DNA from: Corythucha ciliata
Taxonomy: Eukaryota > Arthropoda > Insecta > Hemiptera > Tingidae
Direction: 5' to 3'
Assembly: GCA_038030265.1 (NCBI GenBank)
Contig: CM075940.1
Span: 3,534,001 to 3,598,000, forward strand
Length of the DNA: 64,000 bases
A model generated the notes under the pieces. The model worked only from the letters and a program-made list of their open reading frames with translations. It was not told the DNA's origin and made no database searches. This document shows positions 34,421 to 43,546 of the stretch, piece by piece; within the stretch, counting starts at the first letter, position 1; every line of letters starts with the position of its first letter. A program made the translations under genes and the position numbers.

Positions 34421-34983
34421 TGCTTCAAAACTGCTCTTTGACGTAATTTTTCCCTCGCACTATCCATCCACTCCTAAAGAACTTTGAAATTTATTTAAAA
34501 ATCACCAGACGCACCAATCTGGCTGTAACTACCGTTGATATCGTTGTCCGCATGTGCCAATTCACTGGTATACTTTTCCCCCCAATCGGGCATTCATGCA
34601 AGTTCCCCATTTGGCACATTCAAAAACTGAATTCATTGATTTTGTTTCATTCATCCCAGAGGCAGATTTCCGATCATTGAAATGAAAATGTCATTAAATT
34701 GGCTCCTCCAAACACAAATTTCACGCATTTTCCCTCGTTCAGTAATACATATATTTCGTGGTTTCGGTTCTTTTAAAACCGAAGTTGGCTGGTTTCCACG
34801 CTTCCTGGATTTTACCTCTTTGATTCAATAGTGGTCTAAAACGAACGTGTCAAAAGAAAACTATTTAGAGACCAAGATCCTAAGGAGGGGTTACACCTAA
34901 CTTGTATTAACCTTACCACCGATTCGAAAGTGATTGAAGGTGAATATTACAGGATTTGGAACTCTTTGGTGAGGGGGGGGGGG
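34421..34983. other. Unassigned DNA inside the hAT-like element
   Basis: Contains a short hairpin (CGGTTCTTTTAAAACCG near 34766) and ends in a poly-G tract into which the gypsy element inserted. No coding sequence. Confidence 0.35.
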
Positions 34984-35121
34984 TGTAGTATTAATCCCTG
35001 TCCCCTTTCTCACATGTTTATTTCTTATGTTTTATTTTTCATTCCAAACTCGTTGGCTCACATTAATTCTCGTCAAATAAAACCTTTCTAAAGGTGTCTT
35101 TAACCCGCGTTTTTCATTACA
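34984..35121 (+). repeat. 5' LTR of the gypsy element
   Basis: 138 bp. Contains ATTCTCGTCAAATAAA at 35066-35081, complementary to the sequence just after the LTR, and an AAATAAA polyadenylation-like signal inside that motif. If transcripts start near 35066, R and U5 together are about 55 nt. No clear TATA box upstream. Confidence 0.9.
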
Positions 35122-35122
35122 A

Positions 35123-35138
35123 TTTATTTGACGAGAAT
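35123..35138 (+). promoter_or_regulatory. Primer binding site, probably self-primed
   Basis: TTTATTTGACGAGAAT lies one base after the LTR and is the exact 16-nt reverse complement of 35066-35081 in the LTR. It does not look like a common insect gypsy tRNA site. The layout matches Tf1/sushi-type self-priming, where the 5' end of the RNA folds onto the PBS and is cut to form the primer. The gag ATG follows directly at 35139. Confidence 0.65.
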
Positions 35139-36338
35139 ATGCAAAGCTCTTTGAAACCTGAACGGTTCGAAGCTGACCCAAATTCTAGTACGGCCGCTTC
35201 TGAATGGAGTCACTGGTATCGAACATTCGACAATTTCATTGCATGCGCAGAGCCTCCGCCATCAGACGCTACGAAACTAAAACTCTTGGTCAACTTCGTT
35301 TCTCATCACGTCGATAACTTCATAAGTAACTGTTCGACGTTTGAAGAGGCTGTTGAAGTGCTCAAGCGCATCTACGACAAGCCCGTCAACGAAATTTATG
35401 CAAGATACAAGCTAGCGACTCGCCGTCAAAACTCCGATGAGTCAATAGATCAGTACCTTCGGGCATTAACAGTTCTGGGCAAAGATTGTCAATTCAAGGC
35501 TGTCACCGCCGATCAAAACCGGGACGATTTCATCAGAGACGCATTCATTAATGGATTGTACTCACCGGAGATTCGCCAACGTCTTCTCGAAAAGTCTTCT
35601 CTCACATTAGACGAAGCATCTAAGGACGCTAGATCACTTGAACTGGCCCGTCTGCAATCTCTCTCGTTCCCCTCGACATCAACAGTTAACGCTGTTCGAT
35701 CCGATTTGCCATCTCCATCGAAATCTAAAAGCTCTCGTCGAGAATCTTCAGTATCCTCGAGCTCCTCCCAAGAAACAGTCGCCGCTATTCATCAAAAATG
35801 TTTCTACTGCGGCAAAAAGAAACATTCTCGAACTAACTGCCCAGCGAAAAACGCTCAATGCACAAAATGTTTCAAGAAGGGGCACTTCGCTTCCGTCTGT
35901 AGATCGTCCTACCAAGCGTCGAAGCAAAATTTAAAGTCAAACTCACGGCACTCGACCGCAGTTCTCAGCTCGATAGCCGGTAGCCTTACCAAAAGCACAG
36001 TTGCGGCTACGATCAATGGCCACCCAGTATTCGCTCTGGTCGACACCGGAAGTACCTCGAGCTTTCTTAATACGAAGACTGCCCACAAGTTAGGTCTTCG
36101 TGTTCTTCCGTCGTCAGGAAAGGTGTCAATGGCCTCCACATCTGTTACGTCGCGAATAACTGGGCGATGTAAAGTCACTCTAACACTTCTTAACCACTCG
36201 TATGAAGGCGTGGAGCTGTCTCTTCTCCCCGATCTCTGTTCTGATCTCATAATAGGTCACGATCTCTTGAAGGCCCATTCCTCTCTTCAGGTAGTTTTGG
36301 GGGTGCAAAAGAGGCTCTCACCATTTGTTCTTCTTTGA
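35139..36338 (+). CDS. Gypsy gag-protease polyprotein, intact
   Basis: ATG at 35139 is the first ATG after the primer site; about 399 codons to the stop at 36336-36338. The first about 210 residues are a capsid-like helical region (YRTFDNFIACAEPPPSDATK; DDFIRDAFINGLYSPEIRQR). Two CCHC knuckles follow (CFYCGKKKHSRTNC, CTKCFKKGHFASVC), then a protease with FALVDTGSTSSFLN as active site and DLIIGHDLLKAH as the hydrophobic-hydrophobic-Gly block. No stops interrupt it. Pol continues in the -1 frame from a UUUGGGG heptamer at 36296-36302, 34 nt before the gag stop. The domain order matches CsRn1/K02A2.6-type gypsy elements. Confidence 0.9.
   Translation: MQSSLKPERFEADPNSSTAASEWSHWYRTFDNFIACAEPPPSDATKLKLLVNFVSHHVDNFISNCSTFEEAVEVLKRIYDKPVNEIYARYKLATRRQNSDESIDQYLRALTVLGKDCQFKAVTADQNRDDFIRDAFINGLYSPEIRQRLLEKSSLTLDEASKDARSLELARLQSLSFPSTSTVNAVRSDLPSPSKSKSSRRESSVSSSSSQETVAAIHQKCFYCGKKKHSRTNCPAKNAQCTKCFKKGHFASVCRSSYQASKQNLKSNSRHSTAVLSSIAGSLTKSTVAATINGHPVFALVDTGSTSSFLNTKTAHKLGLRVLPSSGKVSMASTSVTSRITGRCKVTLTLLNHSYEGVELSLLPDLCSDLIIGHDLLKAHSSLQVVLGVQKRLSPFVLL
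36296..36302 (+). promoter_or_regulatory. Candidate -1 ribosomal frameshift heptamer
   Basis: In the gag frame the bases read T TTG GGG, fitting X XXY YYZ. Slipping back one base gives TTT GGG GGT GCA, which is precisely the start of conserved pol sequence (FGGAKEALTIC). YYY = GGG is unusual for eukaryotic slippery sites and I found no convincing downstream pseudoknot, so a plain one-base deletion is the alternative. Confidence 0.4.
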
Positions 36339-38703
36339 CCGCCGCCCTCGTGGAACCAGCTTCGCTTTTCGATAATTTGAAAGAAGGCTGCGCTCCTGTA
36401 GCTACTAAATCTCGTCGACATTCATCAAGTGACCTCGAATTTATCGAAGCAGAAATCAAACGTCTACTTTCAGAAGGGATCGTAGAACCAAGTTTCTCAC
36501 CTTGGCGAGCTCAGGCTCCATAAAAAAAGAATGGTGATCGATTATTCTAGGACAATTAATCGCTTCACACTGTTGGACGCCTATCCTCTTCCTCGGATCG
36601 AGGAAATAGTAAACAAGGTCGCGTGTAACGAAATATTCAGTACGATTGATTTAAAAAGCGCGTACCATCAAATTCCTATAAAAGAAGAAGACAAAGCTTA
36701 CACAGCGTTCGAAGCATGCGGGCAGCTGTACCATTTTAATCGTATACCTTTTGGCGTCACCAACGGCGTTGCAGCGTTCCAGCGAGCCATCGACGGAATT
36801 ATCCGCAAAGAAAACCTCCAAGGAACTTACGCCTACTTGGACGACGTGACAGTTTGCGGCAAAACTAAAGAACACGATCGAAACCTCAAAAATTTTATGA
36901 ACGCCGCCAGGAAATATCGTCTCACCCTTAACGAAGAAAAGTCTTCGTTTTCGCTTCGTTCTATTAATCTTCTGGGCTACCAAATTTCAAATAAAGCCAT
37001 CAAACCGGATCCTGATCGCCTCAACCCACTCAGAAAACTCTCTCCTCCTCATGATACCGCATCAATGCGTCGTACTGTCGGAATGTTTTCTCATTACTCG
37101 GCACATATTCCTAAATTTTCGGCCAAAATCCTCCCTCTGGTTCGTTCTTCGTTCCCCCTGTCGCCGGAACGCTTGCGGGCGTTTGAAAATTTAAAATCGG
37201 ACATCGAAAATTCTGTCGTTACGTGTATCGATCCGGATTTGCCGTTTGTTGTCGAAACTAATGCCTCGGAAAATGCTTTGGCTGCGACCTTATCCCAAGC
37301 TGATCGTCCAGTCGCCTTTTTTTCCAGAATTTTATCCGGTTCTGAATTAAAACACTCGTCAGTGGAAAAAGAGGCTCAAGCGATTGTTGAAGCGGTCCGC
37401 AAATGGCGTCATTACCTGATCGGACGCCACTTTAAACTGATCACTGATCAACGGTCTGTATCATTCATGTTCAATGTCTCGCATTCGGGTAAAGTGAAGA
37501 ATGAGAAGATATTGAGGTGGCGTCTCGAATTGTCATGTTTTCAATATGATATCATTTACAGGCCCGGATCCCAAAACACTGCGGCAGATGCTTTTTCAAG
37601 AATATGTTCCACAATCCAAACTTCTCTCGAGAAGCTTGAGAAAATTCACGACGAACTCTGTCATCCCGGTGTAACCCGCTTGTACCATTGGGTTAGAAGT
37701 AAGAATCTTCCTTATTCTTTGGACGAAATACGTCGGATTTCTGCAGCTTGCAAGCAGCTGTGCTGCAATTAAGCCGAGGTTTCATAGAAATCAAGGCACT
37801 TTAATAAAAGCAACAGCTCCTTTCGAGCGGCTTAACGTCGATTTTAAAGGTCCTTTGCCTTCGTCCACCCAAAATCGGTATCTCCTCGTCGTCATTGATG
37901 AATTTTCCCGTTTTCCTTTCGCTTTTCCGTGCCGTGATACGTCCACTTCGACCGTCATAACTCACCTTCGTTCTCTTATTTCAATTTTCGGAGCTCCTTC
38001 CTACATTCATACGGACAGAGGATCGTCTTTCATGTCTGCTGAAATGAAAGAGTACCTTACTTCACAAGGAATAGCATCGAGCCGTACCACCCCCTATAAT
38101 CCTGCTGGTAATGGTCAAGTCGAGAGATATAACGGCGTGCTGTGGAGGACGATAGAATTAGCTCTACGCTCTCGAAACATCGATACCCGACACTGGGAAA
38201 GTGTTCTTTGCGAAGCTCTTCATTCTATACGATCCTTACTATGTACCTCAACCAATGCCACACCTCATGAACTACTGTTCAAGCACCCTCGTCGTACGGG
38301 AAAGGGAATTTCAACACCGACATGGCTTCTGAAACCCGGTCCCGCATACCTAAAAAAATATAATCGCACATCGAAATTCGATCCGTTAGTCGAGGAAGTT
38401 ACGCTTTTGGATGGTAACGCAGACTACTCTCACGTCAGACTCGCTGACGGACGGGAGACAACCGTTTCATCTCGCCACTTAGCTCCATTTGGACACCCAC
38501 TCGAGGAAGCTGAAGAACCATCCATGCTCCAACCATCGAGCTGTGAAGACAGAGATCCTGAACAGGATGAAAGACAAACCCTTGATCACGCTCCCTCTCA
38601 AAGCCCTCTAAACGTCGACAGAAATCAAGTTATCGTCGTACCAAGGAGAAGTTCTCGGGAAAGACGTCCACCCCCTTACTTACTTGACTACATTCTGGAC
38701 TAA
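36296..38703 (+). pseudogene. Gypsy pol (RT, RNase H, integrase), two lesions
   Basis: The pol frame runs FGGAKEALTIC, then SRRHSSSDLEFIEAEIKRL and SPWRAQ, and meets a stop at 36521. Compared with family spacing, about two dozen bases are missing before RMVIDYSRTINRF, which resumes one frame over at 36528. RT motifs FSTIDLKSAYHQIPI, IPFGVTNGVAAFQR and YAYLDDV (YLDD box), RNase H (FVVETNASENALAATLSQAD; LIGRHFKLITD) and the integrase HHCC region (ICHDELCHPGV-like, ending ACKQLC) follow. A second small indel at about 37760 shifts frame, after which the integrase core shows Asp (VDFKGPLP), Asp (IHTDRGSSF) and Glu (GNGQVERYNG). No chromodomain is seen; the C-terminus ends RRPPPYLLDYILD. Confidence 0.9.
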
Positions 38704-38719
38704 ACCCAGGAGGGAAGAA

Positions 38720-38857
38720 TGTAGTATTAATCCCTGTCCCCTTTCTCACATGTTTATTTCTTATGTTTTATTTTTCATTCCAAACTCGTTGGCTCACATT
38801 AATTCTCGTCAAATAAAACCTTTCTAAAGGTGTCTTTAACCCGCGTTTTTCATTACA
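38720..38857 (+). repeat. 3' LTR of the gypsy element
   Basis: Identical by eye to the 5' LTR over 138 bp. Preceded by a purine-rich tract (AGGAGGGAAGAA, 38708-38719) that serves as the polypurine primer. Followed by GGGGG, the target duplication. Confidence 0.9.
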
Positions 38858-38925
38858 GGGGGTAAGGCGGCAAAATAGAGCTTGCCCCCCCCCTCAAATA
38901 ATCCCTAGTTTCGGCCCTGCTAACA

Positions 38926-39744
38926 ACGCTATTTGAGTGCTTACTAGGTGGGACAGCCACAGAGACTCTTGAAAGCGATTCACTGGCCTCGAGCACATTG
39001 CATTGTGCAGTCACAAATGCGAGAAAGCGGTCAGGGTTCGGGAATTCCCTAGCAAACTGCCTTTGCAGAGAGGCAGGTAACTTTCGCACTAAAGAATAAC
39101 ACAGTAAATAGTCCACGGTCAGCGGGAACTTTAAGGTTTCCAACAGCCTAATACTTTCCGTTGTACGCGCTAAAAACCTCCTCAAATCACTAACACGCTC
39201 AGCAGGGGCAGCTTGCTGGAACAAATAAGTCAAAAACGTGTCAGCAAGGAGACTTGGTTTATGATACGTTTGCTCGGGAAGCTCCAAAGCAACTTTAAGA
39301 TTACCAGCTGAATCAGCAAGATTTTTAATCAGTTGTAGTGGCTCACCACTCAGTGATTGCTTCAAGTATCTAAGCTTGTGTGCCTCCGACAGTCCCGCGT
39401 GAGAGCACACACTTTCCTCGAAGGCGGTTTTAAAGGCGAGCCAGTTTTTCCCACTAAATTTCACTAAATCCAGTTTCGGTAAGAAAACCGAGTGCGAGGA
39501 TACAGTAGACACAGATGACGGTGAACTCGGCTGATCAGCGATCGGGCTCAACCTCGGGGACAGAACAGTTACCGCGTACCTAATATTTTATGCAGCGGAG
39601 TCCAGCTCCTCGAATTCAGATTCTATCATGTCCAAAATAAACTCATGTTGAGTTTCGTCAGAAAGAACTTTCATATCAGATTCAAGATTTCATATCAGAA
39701 TAATAATTCGCCGCTTCATCAGCTAACGAAATAGCTATCTCAGC
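38926..39744 (-). pseudogene. BEL/Pao gag, DUF1759 domain
   Basis: The minus-strand frame from about 39551 to 38926 reads LPKLDLVKFSGKNWLAFKTA, HKLRYLKQSLSGEPLQLIKN, then FLARTTESIRLLETLKFPLT and PASLQRQFAREFPNPDRF. This is the DUF1759 capsid domain of BEL/Pao gag: LPKLxLxKFxG...W..F..AF...V, then KL.YLK..L.G.A..LI. Upstream, 39744-39590 gives the preceding gag segment (ADEAANYYSDMKS) broken by a 19-bp tandem duplication that adds a stop. The end at 38926 is where the hAT-like element entered. Confidence 0.8.
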
Positions 39745-39907
39745 TGAAATGACCCTACGTCCATGATTATTAACCAATGGCACCTGTTTCTTTTCTTCGA
39801 ATATGAAGCGAGCAGTTCTCGTACTTTTTACTCAGTTTCCCGTTTCTTGTTTTCAAGTACAAATACATAATATTCGATACGCGTTCCTATTTCTAAAAGA
39901 TATAACA
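39745..39907 (+). repeat. 5' LTR of the deleted gypsy element
   Basis: 163 bp, paired with 40565-40727; differences include TGAAATG/TGTAATG at the start and ACCTG/ATATG near position 40. Confidence 0.85.
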
Positions 39908-40185
39908 AGTGGTGACGAGGATAATAAGAAACGGAACCTAACATTTTCTAAAAAGTTGAGGACAAGAGCGTGAAAGAAGAAGAAAAAAAACTCCGCTTCC
40001 ATAGCAACCGCTTTCACCCCGACACTACGATGACGGATTCTCATTCATTTGATTTTTTTTTTTTTTTGTTTCCTTTCTTCGATAACAAAGTGAAGACTTT
40101 TCATTTATTAACTACCAAAATCAAAAATTCATTGGCGTTTTGGAACTCTACTACGAAAATTAGGACTACATTATCAAGCTAGACG

Positions 40186-40521
40186 ATGGGACCACGTACA
40201 AACGTCCAGTTGAGGAGAACTAACGTTCCAAATAAGATGGTGTCATTTTCTCCAGAAACCAAAGCGGGAGGCCAAGAATCACCCCCTCAACCAGAAGGAA
40301 ACGAGAACCCAAGTCAACCACAACTATGGCTTCTAGCTCAAACCATTGTTCCATCAACGGAAGTGCTACATTCGCCTAGTGATCGCCAGATTCCTGATTC
40401 AAGTATCCGTCAACCGTTACGTTATGACGTGTCAAATGGACCACCAGTTCGTTCTCAACTCCGACGATCAGAACGTCAACGTCGTCCTCCAATCCATCTA
40501 CGCGATTATGAACTTTCGTAA
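40186..40521 (+). pseudogene. C-terminal remnant of gypsy pol
   Basis: The frame ends PVRSQLRRSERQRRPPIHLR then DYELS, a tail of the same kind as RRSSRERRPPPYLLDY at the end of pol in the element at 34984. Upstream residues (MGPRTNVQLRRTNVPNKMVS) are basic linker sequence of the integrase C-terminus. The catalytic part has been deleted. Confidence 0.65.
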
Positions 40522-40564
40522 TTCATATTAGTACCAATGTATCTTCGGACTAAGTGGGGGAGAC

Positions 40565-40727
40565 TGTAATGACCCTACGTCCATGATTATTAACCCATGG
40601 CATATGTTTCTTTTCTTCTAATATGAAGCGAGCAGTTCTCGCACTTTTTACCCAGTTTCCCGTTTCTTGTTTTCAAGTACAAATACATAATATTCGATAC
40701 GCGTTCCTATTTCTAAAAGATATAACA
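40565..40727 (+). repeat. 3' LTR of the deleted gypsy element
   Basis: 163 bp, followed directly by the target duplication TCAGC. Confidence 0.85.
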
Positions 40728-40732
40728 TCAGC

Positions 40733-40871
40733 ATTGGCAAGAAAACGGGCCACCCGTTCAGCGGGTACATTCGCACTCAACGCACTCTTCCAGCGCAAGA
40801 GCGTTTAAACGAGCCATTCTATCAGAAACCACAGCAAATTTCGCACGAGTTTGTCGAAATTGACGGTCCAT
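40733..40871 (-). pseudogene. BEL/Pao gag N-terminus
   Basis: ATG at 40871 (minus) begins MDRQFRQTRAKFAVVSDRMA then RLNALA. One frame over it reads LNVPAERVARFLANAEIAIS, joining across the LTR-pair insertion to LADEAANYYSD at 39744. The first of several indels in this copy lies at about 40790. Confidence 0.6.
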
Positions 40872-40990
40872 CTTAAATCTTTGAAACCGAGTAGCTGTTG
40901 GCATACAGCAGGAAGAAAAACCTGAGAATTGAGAGGAAACAGTCCTTCAAATAACGGCCCAGAGTCAGTGTGTCAGTCAGCTGATCCTTA

Positions 40991-43544
40991 CACTGGGAAA
41001 AAAGTACGGTATTTTGCTACGGTAAAAAATTATTTGCGGTGAATTTTAAAGTCATTGCGTTAGTATCTACCGACATTGTTGACGTTAGCGAAAACCGTAT
41101 TACGGTAAAACAAGGTTCTGGTAAAAACAAACGCTATTTTACTTAATAATTAGGCATTTTAACGTGCTTTGTGGGTGAAATGACTGTAAAATTCTATTTA
41201 CCGAGACCGCTCGGTACAAATGAACACGTTAAAAATAAAAATTCGGTAAAGTAATATGCTTAACGTCACAAATTGAATACTTTTGGTTGGATAGCGGTAA
41301 AAATTGAATTAGATGAGATTTTATAGCTCAACAAGTTAGTGAAAATGCCCCAATAATACAATGCCATTGAGTAACGTAACATCCAAATTCCATCGAAACA
41401 TTCCGCCAATAGAAACACATAAGCTATAATTGGACTAAGTGATCTGCGAACGGATTCAGGAACTAATAATGTTGGCTTGGTTGATAGTTGCTCGTATTAG
41501 ACTAGTATAAGTCTCAAAACTTTGTAGTTCAGTGGAGTTATATTCATTCAAGTGATTTCAAATTCGTTGTCACTGAAGGATGTAGGTATCATTTTTATTA
41601 TTATATGAGGTAAGTGATAACATTTTTGCTTCAATGTGTAGATTACTTTATGAACAGATAACTGACCTCAAAAAATATTAAAGTGTAGGGGTTTAGAGAC
41701 GGAACAGATTATAGTTTTGAAGTATCCGGAGCACCAACGGTGTGCTTCAATAATTTAAAATGGATTGGTTATTAATAAACTAATTGGATTTAAATATTAT
41801 ATTGATTTCGGGTTCGGGGTTTACCGTTAAAGACTGGTTGCTTTTAATGTAATTTTTCTTCTATTTTTAACGTACATCCATGCTTTACCGAGCTTGTGAG
41901 TGGAACACTAGAAAGGGGTGGGCATATAAATTTGTTGACGACAGGAGAAAACTCTTTCAACGACCTATAACGGTTAAAACCTAATTTGTTACCGTTACGC
42001 ATACGGTGAGTCTCCCCACTATTTACAGTAAAATCATAAAGTTACCGTATTAAGAACGGTATGACTTACCGTCTAACCCCCACTACAGTTCCTTTCTGAA
42101 CTGAACTGGCTTGCTTGTTGCTTCTAGTTGAGGTTAAGCTCTTTGGTCAAGATCAGAGTGGTGTTTTGCTTACGGGTTGTGCCTATTCTGAGTTCAAATA
42201 GTCAGCCGCATTTTTTTTCTGTTTATATACTTTCTTCTAAATTTTTTACTTTCTTTTATGTGTTTTATTTTTTTCGGTAGGCTTATAATTTGAATTTTTT
42301 TTTGTACGTTAGTGACAGATTCGGCAATTTGTTGTGAAGTCGAAGAGCTCATTTCTTCGTGGGGACTTCGAGGCGATGTAATCGCGAAAATAAATGGTGA
42401 GTTGTCTCAATGACGTAGCTCGCTAAGCATTTTTTCTAGAAAGCATCATGTTTTCTAAACTAAATAACTAAATAACATGCAGTTTTCCAAGCCAAACACT
42501 TTAACTGCGGCATTTGACCACACCGGTGATTATTTAATCACTTCACGAAACTCAGTTGCTTGACTACTTGAGATATTTTACTTACAACTAAATACATATA
42601 TGGGTTTATTTCATTCTTAAAACCACCTAAAATGTTGGATATTACGCATTCCTGCACAATTAGTGTGATTTGAATGACTGATGTATTTTGTTTTTGAATC
42701 TGCTTGTAATTTTTTTTTACTTTATGTATTTATTTATAGGCCTAATTTGAAACAACACTTATCGAGAAATACTGTTACACCTGTATGTTACGAAATAATA
42801 TTATGCCTTATTACATTTTTGATCTGGATATGTCTTTTTTCTTCTTTTTCTTCTTTACTGTTTGACTTCGAGCGAGGAAAGGGAAACTTATGTTTCCCTT
42901 AAACTAAATTTATGTTCGTTGAATTTTAAAGAATTCAATTCATTAAACATAATTTTTAACGTCAATGTTCGGTACATCTTTACGGCGTCATTACATTCAA
43001 GATTACCGTCAATGACAAGGATTTCACCGTTGATTTACCGATGTATTCACGGTTAGACTGACCGTGAATTAACCAAAAAATATATGTATAATTTACCGGT
43101 TTGAAATCGCTAAGATAAACCGTAGTGACGGTGAAATTGAAGTAATTTTTTTCGGTAAATTTCAACGAATACAGTGCATTAAGAATCATTTTTAACGTCA
43201 GTGATAGTTAAATTTGACCGTACAATTACATTCAAAATTACATTAAATTTGACGTTAAGTTAAACCGTAAGTTTACCGATATGAGCGGTGAAATTAAATG
43301 TATGCCAACCGTATTCCGCTAAGCGTTTGAACGGTAAAAAATTATGGTTGATAAATGGGGTTAAAAATATATCGGTAAAAAAAATTAACGGTAGAAAATT
43401 TTCACTGAATAATATCAACGGTGAAGCACAGTCTACCGAAAATACGGTAATATTTGTGTACGGTAAAAAGTAACGAACAAAAACGTTTGGCTAATCACAA
43501 CCGTTATTTAACGTTTAAATTTCAACCGTTCTTTTTTCCCAGTG
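40991..43544. mobile_element. TA-flanked DNA element with subterminal motif arrays
   Basis: CACTGGGAAAAAAG at 40991 and the inverse CTTTTTTCCCAGTG ending at 43544 are terminal inverted repeats; TA at 40989-40990 and 43545-43546 is the target duplication. Dense copies of ACGGTAA/TTACCGT and close variants fill about the first 300 bp, recur at 41820-42075, and fill the last about 580 bp. The centre is AT-rich with at most one exon-like piece (42319-42396). TA duplication points to Tc1/mariner-type chemistry, but the arrays are not typical of that group. It sits in the 5' flank of the BEL element. Confidence 0.75.
42319..42396 (+). other. Exon-like segment with SAM-domain-like sequence
   Basis: A TTTTTTTTTGTACG...GACAG acceptor and a GTGAGT donor flank 78 bp. 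One phase reads SAICCEVEELISSWGLRGDV then IAKIN, recalling the first helices of SAM domains (VEELLxxWGL), which some repetitive invertebrate transposon proteins carry. No partner exon was found. Confidence 0.25.
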
Positions 43545-43546
43545 TA

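Larger units (their letters stand above)
34984..38857 (+). mobile_element. Ty3/gypsy LTR retrotransposon, young copy
   Basis: Two 138-bp LTRs (34984-35121 and 38720-38857) start TGTAGTATTAA, end CATTACA and are identical by eye. Five G on each side are consistent with a 5-bp target duplication in a poly-G tract, though the tract hides its exact length. Inside: a self-complementary primer site, an intact gag-protease frame, and pol (RT, RNase H, integrase) with two lesions. Identical LTRs mean recent insertion; the lesions mean it moved with help or broke soon after. Confidence 0.9.
33899..38925. mobile_element. hAT-like non-autonomous element split by a gypsy insertion
   Basis: CCGAAACTAGGGG at 33899 and its inverse CCCTAGTTTCGG ending near 38922 form terminal inverted repeats. 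The right end read inward is CAGGGCCGAAACTAGG, in the CAGNG style of hAT ends. The BEL gag frame stops and restarts exactly at these ends. Inside are a G-rich terminus, a satellite array (34080-34420), about 550 bp of unassigned DNA and the gypsy element at 34984-38857. An exact 8-bp target duplication could not be recovered. Confidence 0.55.
39745..40727 (+). mobile_element. Internally deleted gypsy element with both LTRs
   Basis: 163-bp LTRs at 39745-39907 and 40565-40727 (start TGAAATGACC or TGTAATGACC, end TATAACA) flank about 660 bp. A 5-bp target duplication TCAGC is exact (39740-39744 and 40728-40732). Two bases after the 5' LTR comes TGGTGACGAGGA, a tRNA-type primer site; AGTGGGGGAGAC before the 3' LTR is the polypurine tract. 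The LTRs differ at several positions, so it is older than the gypsy element at 34984. Only the C-terminal end of pol remains, so it is non-autonomous. Confidence 0.85.
32800..40988 (-). mobile_element. BEL/Pao retrotransposon, truncated and interrupted twice
   Basis: Coding blocks on the minus strand run in the order expected for BEL/Pao: gag start (40871-40733), DUF1759 gag (39744-38926), zinc knuckles (33898-33279), peptidase A17 region (33278-about 32860). RT, RNase H and integrase are missing: the 3' side is cut where the repeat tail at 32591-32798 begins. Two insertions split it: an LTR pair (39745-40732 with its target duplication) and a hAT-like element (33899-38925) that itself contains a gypsy element. 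Confidence 0.75.

Noticed and set aside
35094..35138. Gag start upstream at a GTG inside the LTR
   Set aside because: The first ATG follows the primer site at 35139; a start within the R/U5 region is not needed.
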